Below, piece by piece: positions 25,623 to 33,274 of a stretch of 64,000 nt of DNA. Source of the DNA: Polynucleobacter sp. AP-Elch-400A-B2 (GTDB lineage: Bacteria; Pseudomonadota; Gammaproteobacteria; Burkholderiales; Burkholderiaceae); NCBI RefSeq assembly GCF_018688355.1, contig NZ_CP061317.1, positions 1,744,091-1,808,090 of the forward strand, written 5' to 3'. The notes under the pieces were generated by a model. The model was not told the origin of the DNA, made no database searches, and saw only the letters and a list, made by a program, of their open reading frames with translations. Made by a program: the position numbers and the translations under genes. Numbering within the stretch: position 1 is the stretch's first letter; each line of letters starts with the position of its first letter.

Positions 25623-26675
25623 TTAAATAACGATAGTTTGTGGCGCGCCAGCAGGACGCTCTACGACCTCGCCAACCGTCCAAGCATGTAAACCTTCAGC
25701 CTTGAGAGATTGAATTGCAACATCTGCCTGGTCAGTAGACACAATTACCACCATACCAATACCGCAGTTAAATACACGCACCATTTCTGCATCGGCCACG
25801 CCACCCTTCATCTGCAACCAGCGGAAGAGTTCTGGCATTTGCCAGCTATCGCGATGCAGTACAGCTTGAGTATTTTCTGGAAGTACGCGTGGAACGTTGT
25901 CCACTAAACCGCCACCAGTGATGTGAGCCATACCCTTTACATTGATCTCTCCAATCAACTTGAGCAAAGGCTTCACATAAATTTGTGTAGGGGCCATGAC
26001 TACATCACCCAAAGGTCGGCCACCCAAGTCATCAGTTGGCTTAGCTCCAGCACGCTCAATAATTTTACGAACTAGCGAATAACCATTGGAGTGTGCGCCG
26101 CTCGAAGCTATCGCCAACACGACATCGCCCGGGGCAATCGTTGCACCAGTAATAATTTTGGATTTTTCAACCGCACCAACAGCAAAGCCGGCTAAATCAT
26201 ATTCACCAGGAGGATACATACCGGGCATCTCAGCAGTTTCACCGCCGATGAGTGCGCAACCAGATAACTCACAACCTTGTGCTATTCCACCAACGACAGT
26301 AGCCGCAGTATCCACAGTGAGCTTGCCGCAAGCGAAGTAATCTAAGAAAAAGAGGGGTTCAGCGCCCTGGACCAAAATGTCATTCACGCTCATCGCCACC
26401 AAATCCTGGCCGATCGTATCGTGACGATTCCACTCAAAGGCCAATCTGAGCTTTGTACCAACCCCATCAGTACCGGATACCAACACTGGCTCTTTGTAGC
26501 GTTTTGGGACCTCAAACAGGGCACCAAAGCCACCAATCCCAGCCAGCACGCCTTCCCGCATGGTTTTCTTGGCCAAAGGCTTAATGCGATCCACCAAGTC
26601 ATCCCCAGCATCGATATCGACACCTGCGTCACGGTAGGAGAGGCCTTTTGAGGAAGAATTGGTAGATGAGTTCAT
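25623..26675 (-). CDS. purM: Phosphoribosylformylglycinamidine cyclo-ligase
   Basis: AIR synthetase, step five of purine synthesis. It has 350 residues. LSYRDAGVDIDAGDDLVDRIK starts the N-terminal domain, with the ATP site segments SGTDGVGTKLRLA and ALIGGETAEMPGMY. Its usual partner purN is about 19 kb away here. It is divergent from the permease gene at 26749 and convergent with miaA (18 bases). Confidence 0.97.
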   Translation of the reverse strand: MNSSTNSSSKGLSYRDAGVDIDAGDDLVDRIKPLAKKTMREGVLAGIGGFGALFEVPKRYKEPVLVSGTDGVGTKLRLAFEWNRHDTIGQDLVAMSVNDILVQGAEPLFFLDYFACGKLTVDTAATVVGGIAQGCELSGCALIGGETAEMPGMYPPGEYDLAGFAVGAVEKSKIITGATIAPGDVVLAIASSGAHSNGYSLVRKIIERAGAKPTDDLGGRPLGDVVMAPTQIYVKPLLKLIGEINVKGMAHITGGGLVDNVPRVLPENTQAVLHRDSWQMPELFRWLQMKGGVADAEMVRVFNCGIGMVVIVSTDQADVAIQSLKAEGLHAWTVGEVVERPAGAPQTIVI

Positions 26676-26748
26676 GGCAGAGATAGAAGATTAGTAAGAA
26701 ACGCTACTTGGTCGGTAGAATCATTGAATTCTAGAGGATTCGAGGACG

Positions 26749-27738
26749 ATGGCTGAAATTTTTACCCCTTTTCTGACTGCATTTATTCTGGCTTACGCCT
26801 TACGCCCAGTTTGCTTGTGGCTTGAGAGGCGTAGCCTACCCCGCGCAGCGGCCGCTGGGATTGCCATGATTATTGGCTTGGTAGTCATATTTTCAATACT
26901 GACCCTCTTTATTACCCTCCTGAAAACCGAAATCCCGCTAATTAAGGCGCAATTTCCGACTTGGATCCAAAACACGCAAGCCTGGCTCGAGCCTAAGTTG
27001 AGTGAATTTCATATTGATGTGGATTGGGGCACGCTCAAATCCAGCGCTACCCAAAAAATTACTACGCACCTCAACGACAACTCTGATGCGCTAATGTCCT
27101 CCACCTTGGAGACTGTACTGATGTCAGGTAGCTCGGTGATTGCAGGATTCGTTAATGCGGTTCTGATCTTGTTTGTGATGTTTTATTTATTGATCGACTG
27201 GGACCATCTTTTCAAACTCATTAGAACGATTGTTCCAGTCCGCGCACAAGAGACAATTCACCACCTCGCAATGCACGCTGATGGCTTACTCTCGCAATAC
27301 CTCCGGGGTATGTTGATTGTGATTTCGATCATGTCCGTCTTTTACAGTGTAGGGTTAAGTGTCATTGGAGTGCAGGGTGCAGCGGCTCTAGGCGTCTTCA
27401 CTGCGCTCATGATTGTGATTCCCTACATCGGCATTACTCTAGGCTTTACTCTAGCCGTCCTTGCAGCCCTTCTGCAGTTTGGCCCTGGCGGTGCAATTAT
27501 CGGCGTTCTAGTACTGTATGGACTGGGTCAATTCATTGAAGGCTTCTTTCTGACGCCACGTCTCGTAGGTGAGCGAATTGGCCTACACCCCGTTGCCGTG
27601 CTCTTTGCCTTATTGTTATTTGGAAAGTTATTTGGTTTCTTTGGCGTACTACTTGCATTACCCATCAGCGCTGTGGGTTTAGTACTTTTGCAATATGGCT
27701 GGACACGCTACACCCAAAGTCCGTGGTACCAAAAGTAA
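26749..27738 (+). CDS. AI-2E transporter (PerM) family permease, short N-terminus
   Basis: A 329-residue polytopic protein of the AI-2E exporter/PerM family (TFAILAY-like start TPFLTAFILAYALRP; C-terminal QFIEGFFLTPRLVGERIGLHPVAVLFALLLFG). In the members I recall, a further transmembrane helix precedes the PFLxAFILAY segment. Here an in-frame TGA at 26725-26727 closes the frame eight codons before the ATG, so that helix is absent. Substrate unknown; family members have been linked to AI-2, auxin, or Na+/H+ exchange. It is followed by hda after 12 bases. Confidence 0.85.
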   Translation: MAEIFTPFLTAFILAYALRPVCLWLERRSLPRAAAAGIAMIIGLVVIFSILTLFITLLKTEIPLIKAQFPTWIQNTQAWLEPKLSEFHIDVDWGTLKSSATQKITTHLNDNSDALMSSTLETVLMSGSSVIAGFVNAVLILFVMFYLLIDWDHLFKLIRTIVPVRAQETIHHLAMHADGLLSQYLRGMLIVISIMSVFYSVGLSVIGVQGAAALGVFTALMIVIPYIGITLGFTLAVLAALLQFGPGGAIIGVLVLYGLGQFIEGFFLTPRLVGERIGLHPVAVLFALLLFGKLFGFFGVLLALPISAVGLVLLQYGWTRYTQSPWYQK

Positions 27739-27750
27739 ATTACTGCAGCA

Positions 27751-28509
27751 ATGAATAGCCCCTCACTACCAAGACAGTTTGCTCTCGACATCGGTCACAC
27801 ACCTAAACCCAGCTTGAGTAATTTTTTAGCCGGGGAAAATCTAGCGCTGCACTCTACCTTGCTGGCTGTAGCCAAATCCTGGGAAGCGCATGCTCCAAGA
27901 TTAGCTAGTGAGAATCCTCTTAATCAACGCTGGATCTATTGGTGGGGCCCCGAAGGCTCTGGTCGCACCCATTTACTCGGTGCAATTGGCAATGCTGCTC
28001 AGCAATTAGATTTGAAATGCTTCCACCTGACTCCCAGTGAACCCATTTCCTGGGTGAGTCTCGAGGAGGGCCTGCCTGCCCTGTGCATCAGCGATACGCC
28101 CTCAGTTATTACGGTTGATGACGTGGATCGACTGGATGAGCGCCTGGTAGCCTCCTTATTTCGGATTCTGAATGCCATTCAGGGTAGTAAAGCAATTCAT
28201 ATTTTCATGGCAGGTAACGCCGCTCCTGGCGCATTAAAACTTCGCGAAGACCTGCGCACCCGCCTGGGATGGGGTTTGATCTTTCAAACTCATCTTTTGG
28301 GCGATGATGAGAAAATAGAAGCCTTACAACAAGCAGCACAAGCGCGCGGCTTGGTTTTATCGTCAGATGTATTGCCTTGGTTGCTCAATCGCTTTTATCG
28401 CGACATGCCCAGCCTGATGGCCTTGATTGATGCCTTAGATGCTTACTCACTAGAAACAAAACGTGCTGTTACATTGCCCCTCGTTAGAGAGCTCTTGCAG
28501 CCTAAATAA
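27751..28509 (+). CDS. hda: DnaA regulatory inactivator Hda
   Basis: A 252-residue single AAA+ protein homologous to DnaA domain III that, with the clamp, stimulates DnaA-ATP hydrolysis. It opens with PRQFALDIGHTPKPSLSNFLAGEN. The Walker A is GPEGSGRT (66-73), with Arg in place of Lys as in E. coli Hda, and Walker B is VITVDDVDRL. There is no DNA-binding domain IV, so it is not DnaA itself. E. coli Hda carries a QxxL[SD] clamp-binding motif at its N-terminus; here RQFALDI may play that part (inference). Confidence 0.9.
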   Translation: MNSPSLPRQFALDIGHTPKPSLSNFLAGENLALHSTLLAVAKSWEAHAPRLASENPLNQRWIYWWGPEGSGRTHLLGAIGNAAQQLDLKCFHLTPSEPISWVSLEEGLPALCISDTPSVITVDDVDRLDERLVASLFRILNAIQGSKAIHIFMAGNAAPGALKLREDLRTRLGWGLIFQTHLLGDDEKIEALQQAAQARGLVLSSDVLPWLLNRFYRDMPSLMALIDALDAYSLETKRAVTLPLVRELLQPK

Positions 28510-28515
28510 ATATTA

Positions 28516-29196
28516 ATGACTCAATTAGCACTGTTCGATTTAGATCACACTCTTCTCCCCTGCGATAGCGATTACGAATGGGGTCAATTCTTGGCACGCA
28601 TTGGTGTAGTCGATAGCAAATACTATGCGGAGCAGAATGAACGCTTTTATCAAGATTACAAGGATGGAAAGCTGAATATTCAAGAGTTTCTTCGCTTTGC
28701 ATTAAAGCCACTCTCCGAACATTCCCGCGCTCAGCTTAAAGAATGGCATGACGCCTTCATGCAAGAAGTCATTACTGGCCAGCTTCGTCAACAGGCGCTT
28801 GATCTGGTGAAGCGTCACCAAGATGCTGGCGATCTTTGCTGCGTTGTAACTGCAACCAATAGCTTTGTTACTCGCCCCATCGTAGAAAGTTTTGGGATTG
28901 AACATCTTGTCGCTACAGAACCTGCCACTGTGGGGGATCAGCCTTTCGCTGATTTCACGGGTGAGGTTAAGGGAATCCCGAGTTTTCGGGAAGGAAAAAT
29001 TCAACGAGTGCATGATTGGCTCGCTACTCAAAAGATCGCATTCGATGAATTGCCACAAAGTTATTTTTATTCAGACTCGATGAATGATTTACCTCTCCTG
29101 GAGAAAGTGAGCAATCCTGTTGCTACTAATCCAGATGCTCGCCTACGTGATGAAGCCTTAAAACGTCACTGGCCCATACTTGAACTGTTTGCATGA
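28516..29196 (+). CDS. HAD-IB family hydrolase (SerB-like phosphatase)
   Basis: A 226-residue haloacid dehalogenase superfamily phosphatase. Motif I is DLDHT (8-12, nucleophile Asp8), motif II VTATNSF, and motif III/IV FYSDSMNDLPLLE. The helical cap falls between motifs I and II, subclass IB, related to phosphoserine phosphatase. The substrate is not determinable. It starts 6 bases after hda and its stop overlaps the pcnB start (ATGA). Confidence 0.88.
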   Translation: MTQLALFDLDHTLLPCDSDYEWGQFLARIGVVDSKYYAEQNERFYQDYKDGKLNIQEFLRFALKPLSEHSRAQLKEWHDAFMQEVITGQLRQQALDLVKRHQDAGDLCCVVTATNSFVTRPIVESFGIEHLVATEPATVGDQPFADFTGEVKGIPSFREGKIQRVHDWLATQKIAFDELPQSYFYSDSMNDLPLLEKVSNPVATNPDARLRDEALKRHWPILELFA

Positions 29197-30593
29197 TTAC
29201 CAAATTTATTAAACGTATTTTGCGTCGTGATCCCATGATCCGACATACTGCAGCCCATACCTCTGGTGCGCCGAAAAGAGTTCCTAAAAAAACTCACCGC
29301 ATTGACCCAGACTTACTTTCGAAAAATGCCGTGAAGGTAACTCAGACTTTGCAGCAGGCCGGCTATGATGCTTTTATTGTGGGTGGCGCCGTACGAGATT
29401 TAGCTTTGGGCATTGGTCCTAAGGACTTCGATGTAGCAACGAATGCCACCCCAGAGCAAGTGCAAAAACTTTTTCGTAAAGCACGCCTCATTGGTCGTCG
29501 CTTTCAGATTGTGCATGTCACTTTCTTCGGCAAAGGCCAACCGGAAATTATTGAGGTATCCACCTTTAGAGCCCTATTAGAGAACGCTGGCGAGCATGTG
29601 GCAGAAAATGGCCGCATCTTGCGCGATAACGTCTGGGGTAGTCAGCATGAAGATGCTGCACGCAGAGATTTCAGCATCAATGCGATGTACTACGACCCCG
29701 CTACTGAAACCGTACTCGACTATCACGGCGGTATGGCTGACATGCAGAAGAAAACCTTGCGCATGATTGGTGACCCAGCGAAGCGCTATCGTGAAGACCC
29801 TATTCGTATGCTGCGCGCCATTCGTTTTGCTGCTAAGACAGGCTTTACATTGGATGTTGCAACACGCGCGCCCATCGCTAAGTTAGGTAAGCTAATTCAT
29901 GATGTTCCATCGGCTCGCCTCTTTGATGAAATTCTCAAGCTACTCATGTCTGGTTATTCATGGGCTGCGATTCAAGGTTTAAAGGATGCAGGTTTACACC
30001 ACGGCCTCTTGCCTTTACTTGATCACATCTTAGATCAGAGTGCAGACTCTAAAGAAGCGAATGATTTTGTTCGTATTGCCCTTGCCAATACTGACCAACG
30101 TATTCAATCCGGCAAAAGTGTTTCGGCCGGATTCTTGTTCGCGACTTTGCTCTGGCCAGATCTACTAGGCAACTGGAAAAAGAATATTGCCAAAGGGATT
30201 TCCAATATTCCTGCACTGCATGATGCGATGGATGAGACGATTGCCAGTCAAAGCAGTGGCATGGTGATTCAGCGTCGCTTCGAGAGCGATATGCGGGAAA
30301 TCTGGTCAATGCAACCCCGCTTTGAAAAGCGTGTTGGACGCTACCCCTATCGCCTCATTGAATCTCCACGCTTTAGAGCGGGTTATGACTTTATGCTCCT
30401 GCGCTGTGCCACAGGAGAAAAGAATCCAGCCCTAGGCGAATGGTGGACCAGTTTTATTGAAACTGACCCGACTGGGCAAGAAGCCCTGATGGCGAGCGTT
30501 AAAAACGAGACTGGCAATAGCGCCTCCCCAACAAAACGACGTCGCCGTAGAAAAGCCAAAGTGGCCGAACCTACCGAAAGTGCAGCGGACTAA
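29193..30593 (+). CDS. pcnB: Poly(A) polymerase I
   Basis: Class II nucleotidyltransferase that adds 3' poly(A) to RNAs and promotes their decay. It has 466 residues. FIVGGAVRDL (62-70) and KDFDVATNATPEQV (77-90) carry the catalytic Asp residues, followed by RRDFSINAMYYDP and the neck RYREDPIRMLRAIRFAAKTGF. The long C-terminal extension with a basic tail (KRRRRRKAK) distinguishes it from a CCA-adding enzyme. It is coupled to the HAD gene by ATGA. Confidence 0.93.
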   Translation: MITKFIKRILRRDPMIRHTAAHTSGAPKRVPKKTHRIDPDLLSKNAVKVTQTLQQAGYDAFIVGGAVRDLALGIGPKDFDVATNATPEQVQKLFRKARLIGRRFQIVHVTFFGKGQPEIIEVSTFRALLENAGEHVAENGRILRDNVWGSQHEDAARRDFSINAMYYDPATETVLDYHGGMADMQKKTLRMIGDPAKRYREDPIRMLRAIRFAAKTGFTLDVATRAPIAKLGKLIHDVPSARLFDEILKLLMSGYSWAAIQGLKDAGLHHGLLPLLDHILDQSADSKEANDFVRIALANTDQRIQSGKSVSAGFLFATLLWPDLLGNWKKNIAKGISNIPALHDAMDETIASQSSGMVIQRRFESDMREIWSMQPRFEKRVGRYPYRLIESPRFRAGYDFMLLRCATGEKNPALGEWWTSFIETDPTGQEALMASVKNETGNSASPTKRRRRRKAKVAEPTESAAD

Positions 30594-30664
30594 GCAGACT
30601 TGAGAAAAATTCAGTAAAGTAGTTTCAGTAGTCTTTGTGTACCCTTCTCTCGTTTGGAATGAGC

Positions 30665-31192
30665 ATGGCTCGAGCTTTTATTGGATTTGGTGGAAATGTC
30701 GGTGACACGCGTCAGCTTATTACTGATGCGATTGTGTGCCTCGCACAGCGTTGTGAGCTCCAAATACTAGCTAAAAGCTGTTTTTACCAAAGTGCGCCCT
30801 TTCAAGCTACCGGGGGCGACTATATCAACTCTGTGATTGAAATTGAAACGCAATTAAGTCCGTATGGCCTTTTGCATGTCTGCCAAGCAGTCGAACAAGA
30901 ATTTGGCCGCGAGCGTCCCTATGCAAATGCACCCCGCACAATTGATCTCGATATCCTGTCCTTTGAGGGCGTATCTCAAACGGACACAGAACTCACCATC
31001 CCTCACCCCAGAATGATTGAACGCTCCTTTGTTCTGCTTCCTTTACTGGAAATTGCTCCAGATTTCTTTTTGCCGAATCTGGGCGAACTCAAGGCGTATT
31101 TACCTGATGTAGCCGATCAGCGCATTGAAAAACTCTCTTGTCGCAACTGTAATTGCGGTGAAAAACAGGTTTATAGCCAATCAGCGCATTAA
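30665..31192 (+). CDS. folK: 2-amino-4-hydroxy-6-hydroxymethyldihydropteridine diphosphokinase
   Basis: HPPK transfers pyrophosphate from ATP to the pterin in folate synthesis. It shows ARAFIGFGGNVGDT, the SCFYQSAPF segment, QEFGRERPYANAPRTIDLDILSF and HPRMIERSFVLLPLLEI. The start at 30665 has GGAATG about 7 bases upstream; an ATG at 30659 and a TTG at 30635 are alternatives. The C-terminus is slightly long and ends in a Cys-rich stretch (SCRNCNC). It lies between pcnB and panB in a probable operon; pcnB-folK is a common pairing. Confidence 0.94.
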   Translation: MARAFIGFGGNVGDTRQLITDAIVCLAQRCELQILAKSCFYQSAPFQATGGDYINSVIEIETQLSPYGLLHVCQAVEQEFGRERPYANAPRTIDLDILSFEGVSQTDTELTIPHPRMIERSFVLLPLLEIAPDFFLPNLGELKAYLPDVADQRIEKLSCRNCNCGEKQVYSQSAH

Positions 31193-31209
31193 TTCATTAA
31201 ACTCACGCC

Positions 31210-32025
31210 ATGGGTTACTTACAAGGCGATAAGCCAATGACGATTTCTAAACTCCTCGCCATGCGTGCTGAGGGTGAAAAAATTACGATGCTGACAGCAT
31301 ACGATTCAACCATGTCAGCCTTGTTAAATCGCAGCGGAGTAGACACCATCCTGATTGGAGACTCATTAGGGAATGTGATTCAAGGTCACTCCAGCACCAC
31401 TCCGGTAACCGTTGAGCAAGTGGCATATCACACCGAATGTGTGGCCCGCGCCAACTCTCACGCCTTCATCATTGCTGATCTGCCTTTTGCCAGCTATGGC
31501 GATCCTGTTCAAGCCTTAGATTCAGCAGCAGAACTCATGCGCGCAGGTGCAGATATGGTCAAACTGGAAGGTGGTGATTGGCAAGTTGGCATCATTCAGT
31601 ATTTAGTAGAACGTAGTGTTCCTGTTTGTGCGCACTTAGGTTTATTACCTCAGTCCGTTCACATCCTGGGTGGCTATAAAGTTCAAGGTAAATCCAAAGA
31701 TGCTGCAAGCCTGATGCTTGAGCAGGCAATAGCGTGCGAGCAAGCTGGCGCACAAATGATTGTGCTCGAAGCCATTCCATCCTCATTGGGCAAGCTCATT
31801 ACCGAGTCACTTTCTATCCCCACCATTGGAATTGGTGCAGGCGCAAATTGCTCTGGCCAAGTATTGGTGCTGCAAGATATGTTGGGTATCAGCCCTGGAA
31901 AGCCGCCAAAGTTTGTTAAAAACTTTATGGATGGGCACGCCTCAATTGAGGCGGCAGTCAAAGCCTATGTTCGAGAAGTGAAATCCGGAAAGTTCCCCGG
32001 ACCCGAACACGGCTTTGCTGGATAA
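31210..32025 (+). CDS. panB: 3-methyl-2-oxobutanoate hydroxymethyltransferase
   Basis: First committed step of pantothenate synthesis, using 5,10-methylene-tetrahydrofolate. It has 271 residues. The magnesium and substrate segments MLTAYDSTMSALLN, ILIGDSLGNVIQGH, HLGLLPQSVHILGGYKVQG, and IPTIGIGAGANCSGQVLVLQDMLG are all intact. It follows folK by 17 bases, which places a folate-synthesis gene next to a folate-consuming enzyme. Confidence 0.97.
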   Translation: MGYLQGDKPMTISKLLAMRAEGEKITMLTAYDSTMSALLNRSGVDTILIGDSLGNVIQGHSSTTPVTVEQVAYHTECVARANSHAFIIADLPFASYGDPVQALDSAAELMRAGADMVKLEGGDWQVGIIQYLVERSVPVCAHLGLLPQSVHILGGYKVQGKSKDAASLMLEQAIACEQAGAQMIVLEAIPSSLGKLITESLSIPTIGIGAGANCSGQVLVLQDMLGISPGKPPKFVKNFMDGHASIEAAVKAYVREVKSGKFPGPEHGFAG

Positions 32026-32039
32026 GTTCAAACTACTAG

Positions 32040-33176
32040 TTAACTAAAAAAGCTCTTGACGCCGTCGAACCAACCCTTTTGATGGGGGTTATGTTTATCG
32101 CCACCCGATTTCAGGCTATCGTCAAAGCTCTGCAGTAATTTTCTCTGTTCATCAGTTAACTTGACTGGAGTCTCGATCGCAACGTGAACGAAGAGATCGC
32201 CCACGATAGTCGAGCGCAAACCTTTGATACCCTTGTTACGCAAGCGGAATGTTTTTCCAGTTTGCGTACCCTCAGGAATCGGAAACTCAACCCGCCCTGA
32301 AAGCGTTGGAACTTCTATATCTCCACCAATCGTTGCAGTTGCAAACGAGATCGGCATTTGGACATGTAAATCACTGCCATCACGCTCAAATACCTTATGG
32401 GGTTTTACTCTCACCTCTACATAAAGATCGCCGGATGGTCCACCATTGACGCCGGGCTCGCCATTTCCAACCGAGCGCACGCGCATACCATCATCAATAC
32501 CCACAGGGATTTTAATTTCAAGTGTTTTTTGTTCTTTATGTTTACCGCTGCCATGACAAGTCTTGCATGGTTTTGGAATGTACTCACCAGTGCCACGACA
32601 CTTGGGGCAAGTTTGTTGCATTGAGAAAAAGCCTTGCTGGACACGGACTTGGCCATGACCGCCGCAAGTAGTGCATCTCTCGGCTTTGCTACCAGGTTCA
32701 GCGCCAGTGCCATGACACGGCTTGCAATTGCTCCAGCTTGGCACCCGAATTTGAGTCGTGTAACCCTCGGCAGCTTGCTCAAGAGTGATCTCCATGTTGT
32801 AACGTAAATCGGCACCTTTATAGACCTGCGGTCCTGACTGACGTCCGCCACCTTGTCCAAAAATATCGCCAAAGATATCGCCAAAAGCGTCAGCAAAACC
32901 GCCACCGCCAAAGCCACCGCCACCGCTACCAAAACCACCTGATTGATCAAGGCCAGCATGACCATACTGATCATATGTAGCGCGCTTATTTGGATCCGTT
33001 AAAGTTTCGTAAGCTTCTTTAACTTCTTTAAATTGCGCTTCCGCTGTTTTGCTATCGGGGTTGCGATCAGGATGATGCTTCATCGCCATTTTTCGATAAG
33101 CTTTTTTTAGCTCCTCATCGCTTGCGCCTTTGGCAACTCCAAGGACCTCGTAATAATCGCGTTTACTTGTAGACAC
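32040..33176 (-). CDS. dnaJ: Chaperone protein DnaJ
   Basis: A 378-residue co-chaperone. The J domain (1-70) has the HPD loop (KHHPDRNPDS). A Gly/Phe-rich linker (about 75-115) and a zinc region with four CxxCxGxG repeats follow (CKPCHGTG, CTTCGGHG, CPKCRGTG, CKTCHGSG). The peptide-binding and dimerisation domains complete it. It is downstream of dnaK with a 98-base gap containing a strong hairpin. Confidence 0.98.
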   Translation of the reverse strand: MSTSKRDYYEVLGVAKGASDEELKKAYRKMAMKHHPDRNPDSKTAEAQFKEVKEAYETLTDPNKRATYDQYGHAGLDQSGGFGSGGGGFGGGGFADAFGDIFGDIFGQGGGRQSGPQVYKGADLRYNMEITLEQAAEGYTTQIRVPSWSNCKPCHGTGAEPGSKAERCTTCGGHGQVRVQQGFFSMQQTCPKCRGTGEYIPKPCKTCHGSGKHKEQKTLEIKIPVGIDDGMRVRSVGNGEPGVNGGPSGDLYVEVRVKPHKVFERDGSDLHVQMPISFATATIGGDIEVPTLSGRVEFPIPEGTQTGKTFRLRNKGIKGLRSTIVGDLFVHVAIETPVKLTDEQRKLLQSFDDSLKSGGDKHNPHQKGWFDGVKSFFS

Positions 33177-33203
33177 AAAATTCCTCTCAACAACCTGAAT
33201 GAC

Positions 33204-33228
33204 ACAAGTCGGCGCATGGCCGACTTGT
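33204..33228 (-). other. Perfect 10-bp stem-loop between dnaK and dnaJ
   Basis: ACAAGTCGGC (33204-33213) is exactly complementary to GCCGACTTGT (33219-33228) around a 5-base loop. In the direction of dnaK-dnaJ transcription no T-run follows (GTCATTCAGG), so it is not a standard terminator. It could be an RNA-processing or 3'-end stabilising hairpin that lowers dnaJ output relative to dnaK, or a weak attenuator. Confidence 0.7.
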
Positions 33229-33274
33229 TATTTAAGTACCTCTAAACTACGTTAAATGACTCTTAATTAAGGGT

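Noticed and set aside
32417..32974. 185-codon minus-strand ORF
   Set aside because: It is an alternate frame inside dnaJ, open because of the Gly-rich and zinc-repeat coding; low-complexity product.
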